NCBI GenBank assembly: GCA_024803745.1
Contig: JANJXV010000013.1
Span: 57,003,602-57,067,601 of the forward strand
DNA length: 64,000 nucleotides
Source: Megascapheus bottae
Lineage: Eukaryota; Chordata; Mammalia; Rodentia; Geomyidae
Reading direction: 5' to 3'
This document shows positions 46,616 to 58,224 of the stretch, piece by piece. The first letter of the stretch is position 1. The number at the start of each line of letters is the position of its first letter. Position numbers and translations under genes: made by a program. The notes beneath the pieces are model-generated. The model made no database searches, was not told the origin of the DNA, and saw nothing but the letters and a program-made list of their open reading frames with translations.

Positions 46616-46617
<2 letters not shown>

Positions 46618-46646
<29 letters not shown>
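46618..46646 (+). repeat. (TG)n microsatellite
   Basis: About 14 uninterrupted TG units, just after a minus-strand SINE; a second short SINE-like fragment follows (46,675-46,775). Confidence 0.9.
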
Positions 46647-46648
<2 letters not shown>

Positions 46649-46775
46649 CATGAGCACATGCACACATACCCATGGTGGTACTGGGGCTTGGATCTGGAAT
46701 CAGGGCACTGTGTCAGTGCTTCCCTGAAGTCTCACTCTGTCCCAGGAGCTTCTCAGAGGTTCACTGGAGATAAGA

Positions 46776-47210
46776 GATCCATGGACTTGCTTGCCAGGCC
46801 TGGGTCCAGACGTGATTCTCCTGTCTCAGAGGGGGCCACCAGTGCCCAGCTATGATTCTGAATCTTTATCGAGGGCCATTCTGTGCTGAACAGAAAGGCT
46901 GTCCGCATGGAGCCTGCCTCCTGCCGGGGTCATGGTCTCCAGCCCTGAGACTTGATCACTCTGGACAAGAGAGACGACCTCCCTGCCCCCTGCTCAGGCT
47001 CCGGGCTGTGGAGAGGGCTCTTGGATTACTCCACCCTGCTGCCTGCTGGGCTGGCGCTGAAGCCACTCCTAGACTTTGAAGGGTGTCCTTTATCCCGGAG
47101 TGCCTCTAGAGGGAACCCCAGTGCTAACATTGCCCCCCCCCCAGCATTTCTTTTAGATCACAAAGCACCCAGCTGATGGCACAGCGCTCTTCCGCCTCCC
47201 CCCCCCTCGG
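46776..47210. other. Unique intergenic DNA
   Basis: Nothing recognised beyond a short C-run near 47,133. Confidence 0.45.
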
Positions 47211-47224
47211 ATTTATTTATTTAT

Positions 47225-47398
47225 TGTCAATCCTGGGGCTTGAACTCAGGGCCTGAGCTTTCTCAAGACCAGTGCTGTACCACTTGAGCCACAGCTCAGC
47301 ACCACATCCAGCTTTTTCTGTGTATGTGGTACTGAGGAATGAAACCCAAGGCTTCATGCATGCCAGGGGAGTACTACGAGGCCATGTTCCTGACCCCT
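47225..47398 (-). repeat. Local-family SINE, minus strand
   Basis: AATCCTGGGGCTTGAACTCA, GTACCACTTGAGCCACAGCT and TGTATGTGGTACTGAGGAAT. A more diverged fragment of the same type follows at about 47,400-47,500, and an Alu/B1-like fragment at 47,660-47,725. Confidence 0.8.
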
Positions 47399-47729
47399 GC
47401 TTTTGTTTTTCCTTACTTGATAGTACTAGGTTTTAACTCAAAGCCTGGCTTGTGTTAGGCAGGTGCTCTATCATTTGAACCACACTCCTAGTCCTTTTTT
47501 GCTTTCGTTGTTTAAATCACCTCTTTAATTACCCCCCAGCCCCCCCAGCCCCCAATGACCTGAGCAGCAATCCAGCTGTGTCTGGAATGACCACATGAGC
47601 ACCATGCCTGGACCACTGATTCAGTTGTAGAGTGGGGGCAGGGGCGTCGCACTGATTTTTGGCCTCTTCTTCATCTCTGCCTTCTGAGTAGCTGGGGTTA
47701 TAAATCAGCCGTCATGCCTGGTCCTCTCT

Positions 47730-48605
47730 CTGAGGGCTTTTTACGGTTGGATTTAGGGAGTCACAGCCCATCCCAGCTGATCCCCGAGCTCTTGTAAGCA
47801 TTCTCCCCCACCCCCAAGTTTGCTGATGACACGGCAGTGTCCCCCGACCTTCTCACAGCCTCCAATGTTTACAGCCAGCCTTTCCCTCTGTTTCCTGTCC
47901 TCCCATGACTGCATCCTGCCTGGAGATACACGGGGCGGCGGGGTGAGCAGGCCACGAGTCATCCCAGCAGACGCTGGTAGAGCAGGAGGCAGCAGGTGAG
48001 TCACCTGGGCCCCCCGGCAGTGGTGCTCTGGTGACAGAGTCCCCCAGCTGTCATGCACACTGCTGCTGGGAAAGCCTGAAGCCCCGGAGCTGGATAGGGG
48101 TGGCCACTGGAATTCGAACCCCGGGCCACTCACTTGGTTCTCATTGGTGAATGGCCACCTTCCAGAAAACATGGCGCGAAGACACTCCCGGGTGGGTCCC
48201 TGAAGCCAGGGGTCCTGGGTCGGGACTCAGCCTGTCCCTGCTGTGCGGGACAGTGGGCTTTGAAGGGGTCTGAGCCCCAGACCTGGCCCCCGCCTGGGGC
48301 TCAGGAGCAGATTCCAGGCAGAAGGTGACGAGATTGACCCGGAGTAGGGGAGGAGGGATGCAGGCTGGGTGTCCTGGCCCCCGGGAAGAGGGAGGACACA
48401 GCAGCTTTGACCTCTGGTCCTGTGCTAGGTGACCCTCCCCAAGGTCAGAGGCAGCTGATACTGAGTCGTTTGGCCACCAGAAGGACAGGGGGTGGGGGCA
48501 GGGGACAGTCTGGCCAGCGCTCCAGAGAGCTCTGTTTTCACCTGGGGAGCCTCCTCAGGCTGTCCAGGATGACATTACTTTCTATTAATTATGTCAGAAA
48601 ACAAC
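47730..48605. other. Unique intergenic DNA
   Basis: No coding exon or repeat family recognised. An AT-rich patch TTACTTTCTATTAATTATG (48,575-48,593) immediately precedes a SINE. Confidence 0.45.
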
Positions 48606-48611
48606 TTTGTA

Positions 48612-48813
48612 GCCAAGCGCTGGTGCCTCTCTCGCATAATCCTAGCTACTCAGAAGGCTGAGATTTGAGGATCCCAGTCCAGGTTCAGCCAGGCAGGAAA
48701 GTCTGGGACTCGCTCATAGCGAGTCAAGCAAAAAAGGCTCAAGTAGAGCTGTGGTTCAAGTGGTAGAGCACTATCTTGTAATAGAAAAGCTCAGGCCATA
48801 AGTTTGAGCCCCA

Positions 48814-48815
<2 letters not shown>
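48612..48815 (+). repeat. Composite SINE, plus strand
   Basis: AATCCTAGCTACTCAGAAGG, GCTGAGATTTGAGGATCC, then GTGGTTCAAGTGGTAGAGCA and TGAGCCCCAGG. Confidence 0.75.

Positions 48816-48872
<57 letters not shown>
48816..48872 (+). repeat. (AC)n microsatellite
   Basis: About 28 uninterrupted AC units forming the tail of the preceding SINE, a common origin of CA tracts. Confidence 0.95.
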
Positions 48873-48873
<1 letters not shown>

Positions 48874-50573
48874 CATTGCGCGTGAGGTCCTGCCCTGCAG
48901 CTGGGCTCACAGAAGGGCACTGAGGGAGGACACTGGTCAGGCCTCTGCCTGGTGAACCCGGGCCCATGCTGGCTCCTGTCATGGTGCTCTCTGCTGGCAT
49001 CTTTTCTTCCTTGGCAGCCTGACAGTCTGGTGTACAGGAGGGCTGAGGGGCGCAGCGGGGGCCCTGGGAGCCCCATCCAGGTCAATCTCAGGACACTGAC
49101 CCCTGTCCTGTGAGTCTGGCCAGTGACACTATAGGCCCCATCTGTAGGCCCTGGACAAGACATCTTCCTGGAGACCAGGATGGCAGGGACCTCTGGGGAG
49201 CAGAGAGAACCTGAGCAACGTTCCCTGCCCTCTGCCTGCATGCCGCAGTGGGAGAGGAACTGCCAAGGGCACAGAATGGGCTCCAGACCCTCCTCGTGCT
49301 GAGTGGTTAGGGGGTCACTGCCAGCCTATGACCTCATGTGACAGGGACCCCAGCCACTGGGTGGGGTGGGGAAGGGGAGTCCCTGCTGGTGTGCTGGGCA
49401 GCACGGGGACATTTGCCTGGGACACTTGTTAAGATCCTTTCTCTCTCTCCCTCCCTCCCCCCACCCCCCTGTCCTGAGGGTCCTTGTGGGGTCTGGTGGC
49501 CTTGTCCTTCAGAATGGCTGGCCTAGCATGCTGGCTGGGCTACCCTGATATTGTCTGGGGCAGCCCTGGGCTCCATCCTGACTTTCCCCCTGCCCCTCTC
49601 CCTGGCGTTTACCTGTGGGCCCTGGGGCTCTCCCCCCTCCCCTCCCCTCCCCCCACCACGTTCCTCATTGATAAGCATGCAAATCTCCATGAGAAATCCA
49701 ATTAATACCCAAATGAGGGCCTGGGCTGGGCTGGGCTGGGCTCTATCTTGGGGCCTCAAATATTTGTCTCTCATTTGAATGCCTTTTGTGGGCTGGCTGG
49801 CAGCTGGGGCCTTGCAAAGGGCTCAGCTTCCCTGGGACAATGGCTGCCATGCACAGGTTTGGGAAAGGTCCACCCCCACCCCCACCCAGTCCCTCCCAAG
49901 CCTGGCGTCTGTGGGCTGGCAGCCGTGCGGCTCGCCAGAGCCAGGAGGTGGAGACTCCCCTGCCCGATGAGGAAACTGAGGTGGGGGGGCACTGGAGGGG
50001 AAGGGATAGGGAGGGAGGACTCCCGGGCCTGAGCCAGGAGGATGTGGAGCTCTGGATGCTTTCTCAGGACCGGGTGTGGCTTGGGTGTCTGTATATTGCC
50101 AGAGGTGTTTGCAGAGTGCGGCGTGGGGGGCTCCAATCCCTTCTCCGAGAGGGCATGGGGGAGCCCGAGGCCCCGTGTTGACATGGGGGACGTGGGGTCT
50201 GGGCACTCCTCTGTCATCTCCCCTCGTGGTACACAGCCATCCTGTGGTCCCCAGCCAGAGGCCCATGGGGGCCAGTAGCAGGCAGCTTTAGGCTCTACAG
50301 AGTAGAGGGCCATTCCCTGCCTGACTAGGCCCCGCGTCTGCGGACCTCCTGACCCCTGGTGGGGGCTAGGACCTGCTGCCCTCCTGTCTCAACGCACCCC
50401 CAGTGTGTGCCCATTTCATCGGCCTGAGCAGGCCACAGGCAGCTCAGGCGTCCAGAATGCAGAGCCACCTCTGCAGTTCTCTCCTTGTCGCTCAGTCCCA
50501 CGCATGGCCTGAAGCTCTGGGGCTGAGGCAGGCAGCTCTGTGGGCCAGGGTATGCGAGTGTGTGCGTGCATGC

Positions 50574-50609
<36 letters not shown>

Positions 50610-51514
50610 TCAAGAGCAGATCTGGAGCAGGGCATGGAGCCCGGTTTCCTCCGGGGAAGGAAGTGCCCACACTCCCTGCCACGGGGCGTAGGCTGGGACT
50701 GGCTAAGTAGGCAGGGGTCACCTGCTAGATTTCCTGACAGCCACCTCAGCACCCCTCCCTGCACTGCCCCCAGCCCTCCCTGCCAGGGCCAACTCTGTGT
50801 CCCACGTGAGCTTAGGCCAACCTCACAGTGCCTGCCTCTAGGTGGGCTTTCCTTCTAGCATTCCTCAAAAAACACCCTGAGGGCAAACGGACAGACGGAC
50901 AGAGGACAGACATGCCCACGGGGCACCCCTCTGTCCCTCGCTTAGGCTCGAGTCCCAGATGGCTGCCTGCTGTCCTCCGGGCCCAGCCTGTGGGGCACCG
51001 TGCCCTGCCCTCCTCCTGGGGTGCAGGTGAGGAGGGAGAGGTGTTGGCATGGCTGGCCTGGCAGGGCCTGGGCCTGTAGGGTGGGCTGGAGGCTGCAGGA
51101 CGGTGGGGAATGGCCCTCCCTAGCCTTCCTTCCCTGCCCCGTGCAGGCCAGGACCCTGGAAACCCAGCCGCAGCCTGGCAGCCTCTGTGGCTGAAGGGCA
51201 CAGGCAGGGCCAGCAGTGTCAGCCGGGGTCACAGCCTGGACATGAGGCTGGGCAGGATGGGAGCCCGGGCTCACTCTGGGCCTTCCTGGGGAACCTCTCT
51301 TCCAGGTGCTGGGGAGGTGTCATCTTTTAATTGAGATGTAAGTAGCTCCAAGGCAGGAGTCTGGGTGCACGTTGATGGACCTGCCCTCGTGTACACTTGG
51401 GCACCCCAAATCACCACACCCAGCATTCCTAAAGAGGGGAGGCCTCCCTCTGCCACCGCAGGCCGCGCCCCCACCCCCTGTCTTCCCTCTCCTTGCTTTG
51501 CTGCCATACAAAGT
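48873..51514. other. Unique intergenic DNA with one candidate regulatory element
   Basis: No gene recognised. Includes an irregular TGCG/TG tract at 50,558-50,608, and the motif cluster at 49,655-49,800 listed separately. Confidence 0.5.
49655..49800. promoter_or_regulatory. Candidate conserved regulatory element
   Basis: An AT-rich island in GC-rich surroundings with closely packed motif matches: GATAAG (49,670-49,675), the octamer ATGCAAAT (49,677-49,684), CCAATTAATACC (49,698-49,709), CTCAAATATTTGTCTC and TCATTTGAATGCC. It lies about 5.7 kb downstream of the ASCL2 ATG. Conservation cannot be tested here. Confidence 0.4.
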
Positions 51515-52065
51515 TGACTCAGGGCCTCACCCTGGCTAAGCAGGGGCTTTACCACCTCAGCCCCTTCTCCTGAACATTTTTGCTCTGGTTATTGAGGAGA
51601 TACGGTCTTGCTTTCTCCCTGAGCTGGCCTGGCTCTTAACCCTCCTATTAATGCTTTCTGAAGTCTCTGGAAGACAGCGGGGCATCTCCATTTCCGGTCA
51701 CCGGTTAAGATGGGGTCTTGAGAACTCTTTTTGTCTAGGTTGGCATGGAAACTGGGTCCTCAGCCTCTAGAGCAGCGAGGCTCCACCACACTGACACCCA
51801 GGTTTGTTCTTGAAGTTCACACGTGCGTGACCACATTTTTGGCCCCTCGGTGAGTCACCTCCATGCCTCTGTGAGGTGTGTACTTAGCCATGGAGGTGGG
51901 GTCAGGCCCAGGTCTTTAGCGGGGCCGCAGAGTGGTCACCAGGGGTGGCGGAAGGCAGGTGTGTCTCTGCCGTGTCTCTGTCCCGAGCCTCTGAGGGCCC
52001 ATCCTGCATTGCCCGCCTTGCCTGGCTTCAAGATGAGGCAGGCACGAATGCTAAAAGGCGAGCCG
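51515..52065. other. Intergenic DNA with short SINE traces
   Basis: ACTCAGGGCCTCACCCTGGC, then TTACCACCTCAGCCCC (51,517-51,566), looks like a SINE remnant; the rest is unassigned. Confidence 0.4.
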
Positions 52066-52150
52066 GGTGCCGGTAGCTCACGCCTGTAATCCTAGCGACG
52101 CAGGAGGATCTGGAGGGTTGCTAATCTCCACCTCCAACATAACCACAAAA
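52066..52150 (+). repeat. SINE 5' fragment
   Basis: GGTAGCTCACGCCTGTAATC, then CTAGCGACGCAGGAGGAT, an Alu/B1-like left end only. Confidence 0.6.
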
Positions 52151-53374
52151 TCCCAGGTGGAGAGGCCGTGTGCCAGGCAAGCGAATCCATTTGCCCCAGG
52201 TCACATGGCCAGGCCAGGGGTGGAGACACAGCTGTCTCCCCGACCTGGGGAGGCGCTGGCGTTGGGCCTGAGTGGGAAGTGGGGAACCCCTGTGTCTCCC
52301 CATAGCTGTCCCCCACTCAGGCCCTTTAGTCATATGTCTCCCAGGCTCTGCAGGCCCCAAGGGAAGTGGGCAACAGACACTGGGGTTGCCCCATGGGTGG
52401 CCCCTGAGCTTGGCCACAGCTCAGCCCAGCAGTGGGTACCTGGCATGGCAGGGGCGGTTGGCGCAGCTGTCTGCCCTGCTGCCCTGGTGAAGCTGCAGTA
52501 CCGTGCCTAGGGAAGGCTGGTGCTGGGCCTGGCAGAGACGGAGGGAGGCCTCAGGGCGGCTGGGCTCGGCTGGGTGCAACTGGAAGCCCAGGGCTCGGCT
52601 GGATGGGGGCCTCAGGGGAATGGCCCAGCCCAACCCAGGCAAGCCCAGGGCACAGTATGCTGGGTGGTGGCGTGTCGGTGCAGTGGTGGTTGGGGTGGTG
52701 AAGGGTACTGGGTGGATGGCTAGTAGACCAGACCCAGCCAGGCTTTCCCCTACCCCATGGCCGCCTCCCCACCGCCCAGGGCAGAGCAGGGCCGGTTCAG
52801 GTTGAACCTGTTCTGGGCAGGGCCGCAGGGGGTGGATTCCAGCTTCTGTTTCTGCTCTGCTTCTTCTGAACTGGAAAGGCCTCACCCAGCCCCAGCCACT
52901 GCAGTCTAGCTCAGGGCTCTGCTCAGGAGACAGGATAGTCAAGCCTTGAACCCTGAACTTGTGCACGTGGGTGCACACATACACACATGGGCCTGTGCAC
53001 AAAGACACAGAAGACACACAGAAAGCACACACGCATGCAGACGTGCCCGGAGAGACATTTACACACACAAGACACACACAGATACAAAAATCATATGTGC
53101 ATACAGACACACAGCTCTCCCCCCCCCCCCCCCCCCGCACACACACATGGCTACACCCCTGCGCTGTCTGGCCCTCTTGAGGCCCCTGTCTCCTTGCCAG
53201 CTCTGGGGTAGGGAGTGAGCAGTAGGAGACGGCTCTCTCTGTGCGTGAAGCCTCAGGATGCGAAGCCTCGGTACTCTGTGGAAACGCTTGCTATCCAGCC
53301 CTCCTGGTAGATTTGACATTTAAGCTCTGTGATAGATACAGTGACATGCAGATATTGCCTTCCTGCCAGTTTGC
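52151..53374. other. Intergenic DNA with CA-rich and poly(C) tracts
   Basis: Unique to about 52,940, then CA-rich degenerate repeat (52,970-53,115) and an 18-base C run (53,119-53,136). No gene recognised. Confidence 0.55.
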
Positions 53375-53379
53375 CAGTC

Positions 53380-53556
53380 TTGGGGCTTGAACTCAGGGAA
53401 TGGGCACTGTCCCTGAGCTTCTTTTGCTCAAAGATAGTGCTCTACCACTTGAGCTACATCCAGTCTTTTTTGTGTATGTGATAACTGAGGAATCGAACCC
53501 AGGGCTTCACGAATGCTAGGCAAGCACTCTGCCACTAAGCCACATTCCCAGCCCCA
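53380..53556 (-). repeat. Local-family SINE, minus strand
   Basis: CTTGGGGCTTGAACTCAGGG, TGCTCTACCACTTGAGCTAC and GCTAGGCAAGCACTCTGCCA; ends TTCCCAGCCCC. Confidence 0.8.
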
Positions 53557-53607
53557 GACAGCTTGTGTTTTGTCGTAATATTGCTATTCATAGCTAAGTG
53601 AAGTTTT

Positions 53608-53701
53608 TCTGGGCTGTTTGTGGCTCACCTGGAATCCTAGCTACTCAGAAGGCTGTGAGCTGAGGATCTCAGTTCAAAGCAAGCTCAGGCAGGAACATCT
53701 G
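53608..53701 (+). repeat. Composite SINE 5' part, interrupted
   Basis: GTTTGTGGCTCACCTGGAAT, then CCTAGCTACTCAGAAGGCTG, running to CAGGAACATCTG, where another SINE is inserted. Confidence 0.75.
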
Positions 53702-53910
53702 TTTTTTTTTTTTTTTTTTTTTTTTTGCCAGTCCTTGGTTTGAGCTCAGGGCCTGAGCACTGTCCCTGGATTTTTCTCAAGGCTAGGGCTCTACCACTTG
53801 AGCCACAGCACCACTTCTGGCTTTTTGCTACGTATGTGGTACCAAAGAGTCGAACCCAGGTCTTCGTGCATGCTAGGCAAACACTATACCACTAGGCCAA
53901 ACTCCTGGCC
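53702..53910 (-). repeat. Nested SINE insertion with target-site duplication
   Basis: Minus-strand SINE with a 25-base T run (53,702-53,726) at its 3' end. CAGGAACATCTG occurs on both sides (53,690-53,701 and 53,911-53,922), showing insertion into the plus-strand SINE. Confidence 0.88.
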
Positions 53911-53929
53911 CAGGAACATCTGTTTTTGT

Positions 53930-54085
53930 TGTTGTTGTTTGCCAATCCTGGGCTTGTTGTCCCTCAACTTCTTTTGCTCAAGGCTAGCACTCTTCTACTT
54001 GAGCCCCAACACCACTCTCGGCCTCTTCTGTGTATGTGATAATGAGGAATTGAACCCAGGGCTTCATGCATGCGAGGCAACAACT
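53930..54085 (-). repeat. Further SINE, minus strand
   Basis: CCAATCCTGGGCTTGTTGTC (shortened), GCTAGCACTCTTCTACTTGA and GGCTTCATGCATGCGAGGCA. Confidence 0.75.
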
Positions 54086-54239
54086 ATGTTAGACAAGTTA
54101 ACTAGGTGGTTCCCATATATAGAACAATTTACTGCTAAATATGGGACACAGAATGGCCACAGCAAAGGCGTGCAGGGCCGCAAATGACCCCAGTGCTTGG
54201 ACTGGAACCTAACTGTTCTAAGGCCACAGGGATTTCCTG

Positions 54240-55290
54240 TTCTTTTCCCGGGTTGTATAGTATATGTTTTACATGTGTAGCTCTATGGTTTACTTGGAGT
54301 TAATTAAAACATTTTTTTTTTCTAGTCCTGGTCTTGAGCTCAGGGTCTGAGCACTGTCCTTGGACTTTCTCAAGGCTAGAGCTCTACCACTTGAGCCTCA
54401 GCACCACTTCCAGTTTTTTTCTATGTATGTGGTACCGAGGAATTGAACCTGGGTCTTCATGCATGCTAGGCAAGCACTCTACCACTAGGCCAAACTCCCA
54501 GCTGCTTGGAGTTAATTTTTATACATGGTGTCAGGTATGTGTGGCGAGGCTCACTTGGTTGAAATGGGGTGTTCACCCCGATCTGCTACCATGTGCTGAA
54601 AAGATGGTCCTTTCCTCACTCAGGTTTGCTTTCATAGCTGCCAAATTGGCTGCATGGTGGTGGTCTATTTCTGGAATCCCTGTTCTGTCTCATTGGTCTG
54701 TCTGTCCACTCCTACCATACCGTCTTGACTATTATAGTTGCCTTGTAAAATCAGGTAGTCAATAATAAACCTGGGCCAACAGATAGGAAAACCAGGCAGT
54801 GTAAGCATTCCACTTCTATCCTTTGTTTTCACAATTATTCTTATTCTAGCTTCTTTGTGTCTCGCAGTGTCTACATGAGTTTGTCCTAGAGAAATTAGTA
54901 GGATTTGAGCGTGTTTCCTTACTTCATTATTCCCTTTGTAGTTTATTGATGCCAACTCCACAACTTTTTGTTATAGGAATGCCCAGGCTCTAGCTATGTC
55001 AGCCTTATGCTTGGCAGTCAGGCGCTCTACCATTTGAACCATTCCCTTAGCCTAATTTTGGGGTGCTTCTGTAACTGGAACTATTTTTGAAAATGTAGAA
55101 TTTTAGTATTTTGCTGCTGTTACACAAGAATACACCTTATTTTTGTATCCTGACTCAATACTGGGATTTCAGTAAATCCTTTTTTTATTGACTTTAGGTG
55201 TTTTCTGCAGTCTGTTTTTTATGGAGGAAGGTTATTTCTACAAAACATTCCTGTCCTTGTGAATACAGAAAGTTAGATGTCTTCCTTTTA
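54240..55290 (-). repeat. LINE-1 remnant, minus strand, interrupted by a SINE
   Basis: Reverse-strand L1 signature order: CTTGGAGTTAATTTTTATAC, GTGCTGAAAAGATGGTCCTT, GTGGTCTATTTCTGGAATCC, TCATTGGTCTGTCTGTCCAC, CCGTCTTGACTATTATAGTT and AAATCAGGTAGT. The farther part (55,080-55,290) is weaker. Heavily decayed, with no usable reading frame. Confidence 0.75.
54306..54504 (-). repeat. SINE inserted in LINE-1, with target-site duplication
   Basis: CTTGGAGTTAATT is present at 54,293-54,305 and again at 54,505-54,517, flanking a full minus-strand copy of the local SINE. Confidence 0.88.
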
Positions 55291-55467
55291 AATCTGTGTG
55301 CAAGTTATTGTCATTTATTGTCACATGAAGTCTTTTGAGCAAATATGGACTAAGACTGAAGACAAGGTACCTGTGCCTTCCCGCCTGACTTCGGGCCCAG
55401 CAGGCTTTCCCCAAGGAGCTTGTGAGCCTTCATCTTAGACCACGTTTCTTCACGGAACTTCTCTTTC

Positions 55468-55708
55468 AATACTAGTGTGAGGGGGGTCATGGGGCTTGAA
55501 CTCTGGGCCTGGGTGCTGTTTCTGAGCTCTTCAGCTCAGGGCTACCACCCTACCCTTGAGCCATGTCCCCACTTCCCATTTCCTAGAGGTTAACTGGAGA
55601 TAAGAGTCTCAGGTTCTTTCGTGCCTGGGCTGGCATTGAACCTCGATCCTCAGATCTCAGCCTCCTGAGTAGCTAGGGTGACAGGCGAGCACCACCGCAC
55701 CCGGCTAG
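55468..55708 (-). repeat. Composite SINE, minus strand
   Basis: ATGGGGCTTGAACTCTGGGC, then TCTCAGCCTCCTGAGTAGCT and GCACCACCGCACCCGGCTA. Confidence 0.75.
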
Positions 55709-55849
55709 CAGTCTTATTTGTATGGCGAATGAAAACTGAAGTTTGCTTTCTGTGACCTGGATCTCTCTTGGTAGGTGCCTGCACATACATGTTCTTTCTC
55801 ATCTCAGAGATACGGAATTCCTCATTATTACATGACACTGCTTACGATT

Positions 55850-55955
55850 TGTTGTTGTTCGAGGCGGGATCTTGCCGCGAGCCCAGGCTGGCCTCACCCT
55901 GTGACCCTTCTTCCTCAGCCTCCCCTGCACTGTGGTGACAGGTGTGCCCCATACT
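55850..55955 (-). repeat. B1/Alu-like SINE fragment, minus strand
   Basis: GCGGGATCTTGCCGCGAGCC, CAGGCTGGCCTCACCC and TCCTCAGCCTCCCCTGCACT; monomer-like length. Confidence 0.65.
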
Positions 55956-57595
55956 GCTCACACCTGATTCCCAGGAAGAGGAAAGGTCTTGAGGTCAGCA
56001 CTTCATTACTTCACAAAACACGCAGGAACACTCTCCCAGGAGGAAGGTGACTTTGGCGTGGGGCGTCAGGAGTTTAGTCCATTGCTTCTGACACTGTGCT
56101 GAGCCAAGCCTCATGGTGAAAAGTGGTGACAGAGCAGGAGAGAAAGAGAAAGACAGACAGACAGACATTGTAGCTGCCATACCTTGCCGGCCTGCAGCCT
56201 CTTCTAACACAGGCTTCGGAGGTGGCGCCCGGGCTTCCGTGGCTCCCGGTCCTTCCTGTGTCTCCAGGTTAGTGTGTTGCCTGACGGCCCAGCTATGGCA
56301 GACTTCGTGGCGTCTGGAGCATTTTGCGGTTGCTGCTGCTGGTGGGAGCTGTGGTCCCTCCGCTCGCTCCCCAGAGAGTTCCTTCCCGTGGTTCGTTCCC
56401 GAGTGGCTCCTGCTGTGTCTCCCTAGCAGGCTGCAAGCCCCACCAGCCTGCCACACAGGCGGCCAGCCGAGCCCCTCGGCCACTGTGTGGCCACGCTGTG
56501 ACGTGGGCTCTTCCTCAGTGTGGCAGCGCTGGGTCTGTTTGGGTGCTAAGTCAACGGGATCAGGGTGGAGAATTTGTGACACCTCGCCCTGGCTCTCTCC
56601 TGGGGTCACCTCCTGTGTCAGTTCCCACGACAGTGTCTAAGTCCACGCTGGAGGCAGTGTGGCAGCCACAGGGTTCTCCCACCAGGATGCTGATGGCCTT
56701 TCTGGAGAGCCGGAGTCTGTCTCCATTTCTGTGGTAGAACGCCAGGGATGGGGTTTGTAAAGGGCTCATGCCGCTCATCCTGCCAGCTTGGGCCCCCGTC
56801 CTCCCATACCAGCGCTGGGCCCCGGGGCCAGCCGTGGAAGTTTTCCTGTGGCAGCCTGGCCTCCTGAAGTCCCTGGAGGCAATTTTGGCAGGGGCACCAC
56901 CGGCAGGGAAGGCAAATCCATACGAAGAGGAGCAATCTCGTCCTGCGAGGACAAAACTCAGTCTCTCCCGAGATGCGAGTGACAGCTGCACCCAGCCTGC
57001 CACGGGGGCTGGCTGTGGCCTCGGTGCCCAGCCCCCGGGGCAGTGGCTGTAGCCCGGGTGAGTGGAAGCCCACTCTGCCTGGCCCTGCCTGGCCTCTGTC
57101 CCTACGGCCATGAGGAGGCTGGGAAGGAGGCCGGCCATCGTCCCGGAACGGGTATTCCAGACGTCCGGCTTCAGAGCCTCCTCTGAGGCGTCACCGACTG
57201 GTGTGTACACGGGATGCGGTGTCTCCGTGTTCTTCTCCCACGCAGTCTTACTGTGCACACTTCCTTGTCCCCAGTTTTCCAAGCCCTGACCCTCCAGAGA
57301 AACTGCTGGGCATAGCCTGAGCGTTGGTGATAGTCGCAGGTCTGCCATTCTCCTGCCAGCCAGGGGTCCTGGGGTGGGGGGCTCAGCGCTGTGCTTTGGG
57401 GGTGTCCTGAGGGGGCTGCAGGGCTGCTGGCTGGCTTCAGTGTGCAGAAGGAACCGCCCGTGAGACGGGCACGAGGCAGTGTGGCTGCATCCTCACAACC
57501 CTGGCACACGCCTTAGGGCTGCTCAGGTCTGGTCCACTGTGCTAATCCAGGAGGAATCCTTCCAAGTCCATTCCTCCCATACCAGTCCAGGTACC
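55956..57595. other. Unique intergenic DNA
   Basis: Moderately GC-rich with several open frames on both strands (up to about 260 aa), none with a recognisable domain or convincing exon borders. Confidence 0.45.
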
Positions 57596-57945
57596 AAAGT
57601 GTAGCTGAGCTTGGTGTCAGCAACCTGCAATCCAGCTGCTTGGGAGGCAGAGATGAGGGGATAGAAGTTTGAGGCCAGCCCAGGCATCGGATTTTGCATG
57701 ATTCCACCTTGGCCAATGGCTGGGAATAGTGGTATGCGCGTGTTTTCCCAGCACAGTGGTTGTGCACTCAGCTCCCCAGGGCGGCAGATACACTCATGGA
57801 AAGGTAGAAGGCCAGACCCAGGCAAAAAGTGAGACGCTGCTCCCTCAAAAATAACCCATGCCAGAAGGGCTGGTGTGTGATTCGCATGTTTGAGTGAATG
57901 CCCAGCAAGCGCAGGGCCCTGAGTTCAATCTCCACTGCTACCAAG
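57596..57945 (+). repeat. B1-like and ID-like SINE pieces, plus strand
   Basis: CCTGCAATCCAGCTGCTTGG, GAGGCAGAGATGAGGGGATA and TTTGAGGCCAGCCCAGGCAT are B1-like; CATGTTTGAGTGAATGCCCA, then GCGCAGGGCCCTGAGTTCAA, is an ID/tRNA-type piece. Confidence 0.6.
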
Positions 57946-58173
57946 AAAGTGTGTGCATGTGCATGCATGTGCGTGTGTATTGCTCAGAGAAAGAGAATCA
58001 GCAGGACATGTATGAACACAGACGTACATGTATGAACACTCCCCAGGGGCGGCCTGAAGCTGCAGAAAGAGCCCGATCTGGCGTGCCTCGCAGTGGCCTC
58101 CAGTGGGCGGTGTTATGTGGGGGGGATGGGCTGGGGGGGCCCTCAAGGGTGGCCCTCCTCTGGAGGCCCCTCC

Positions 58174-58224
<51 letters not shown>

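Noticed and set aside
55956..57595. Possible unannotated gene from open frames of 204-262 aa on both strands
   Set aside because: Frames overlap on opposite strands, lack domains and have low-complexity composition; no splice-consistent exons were found.
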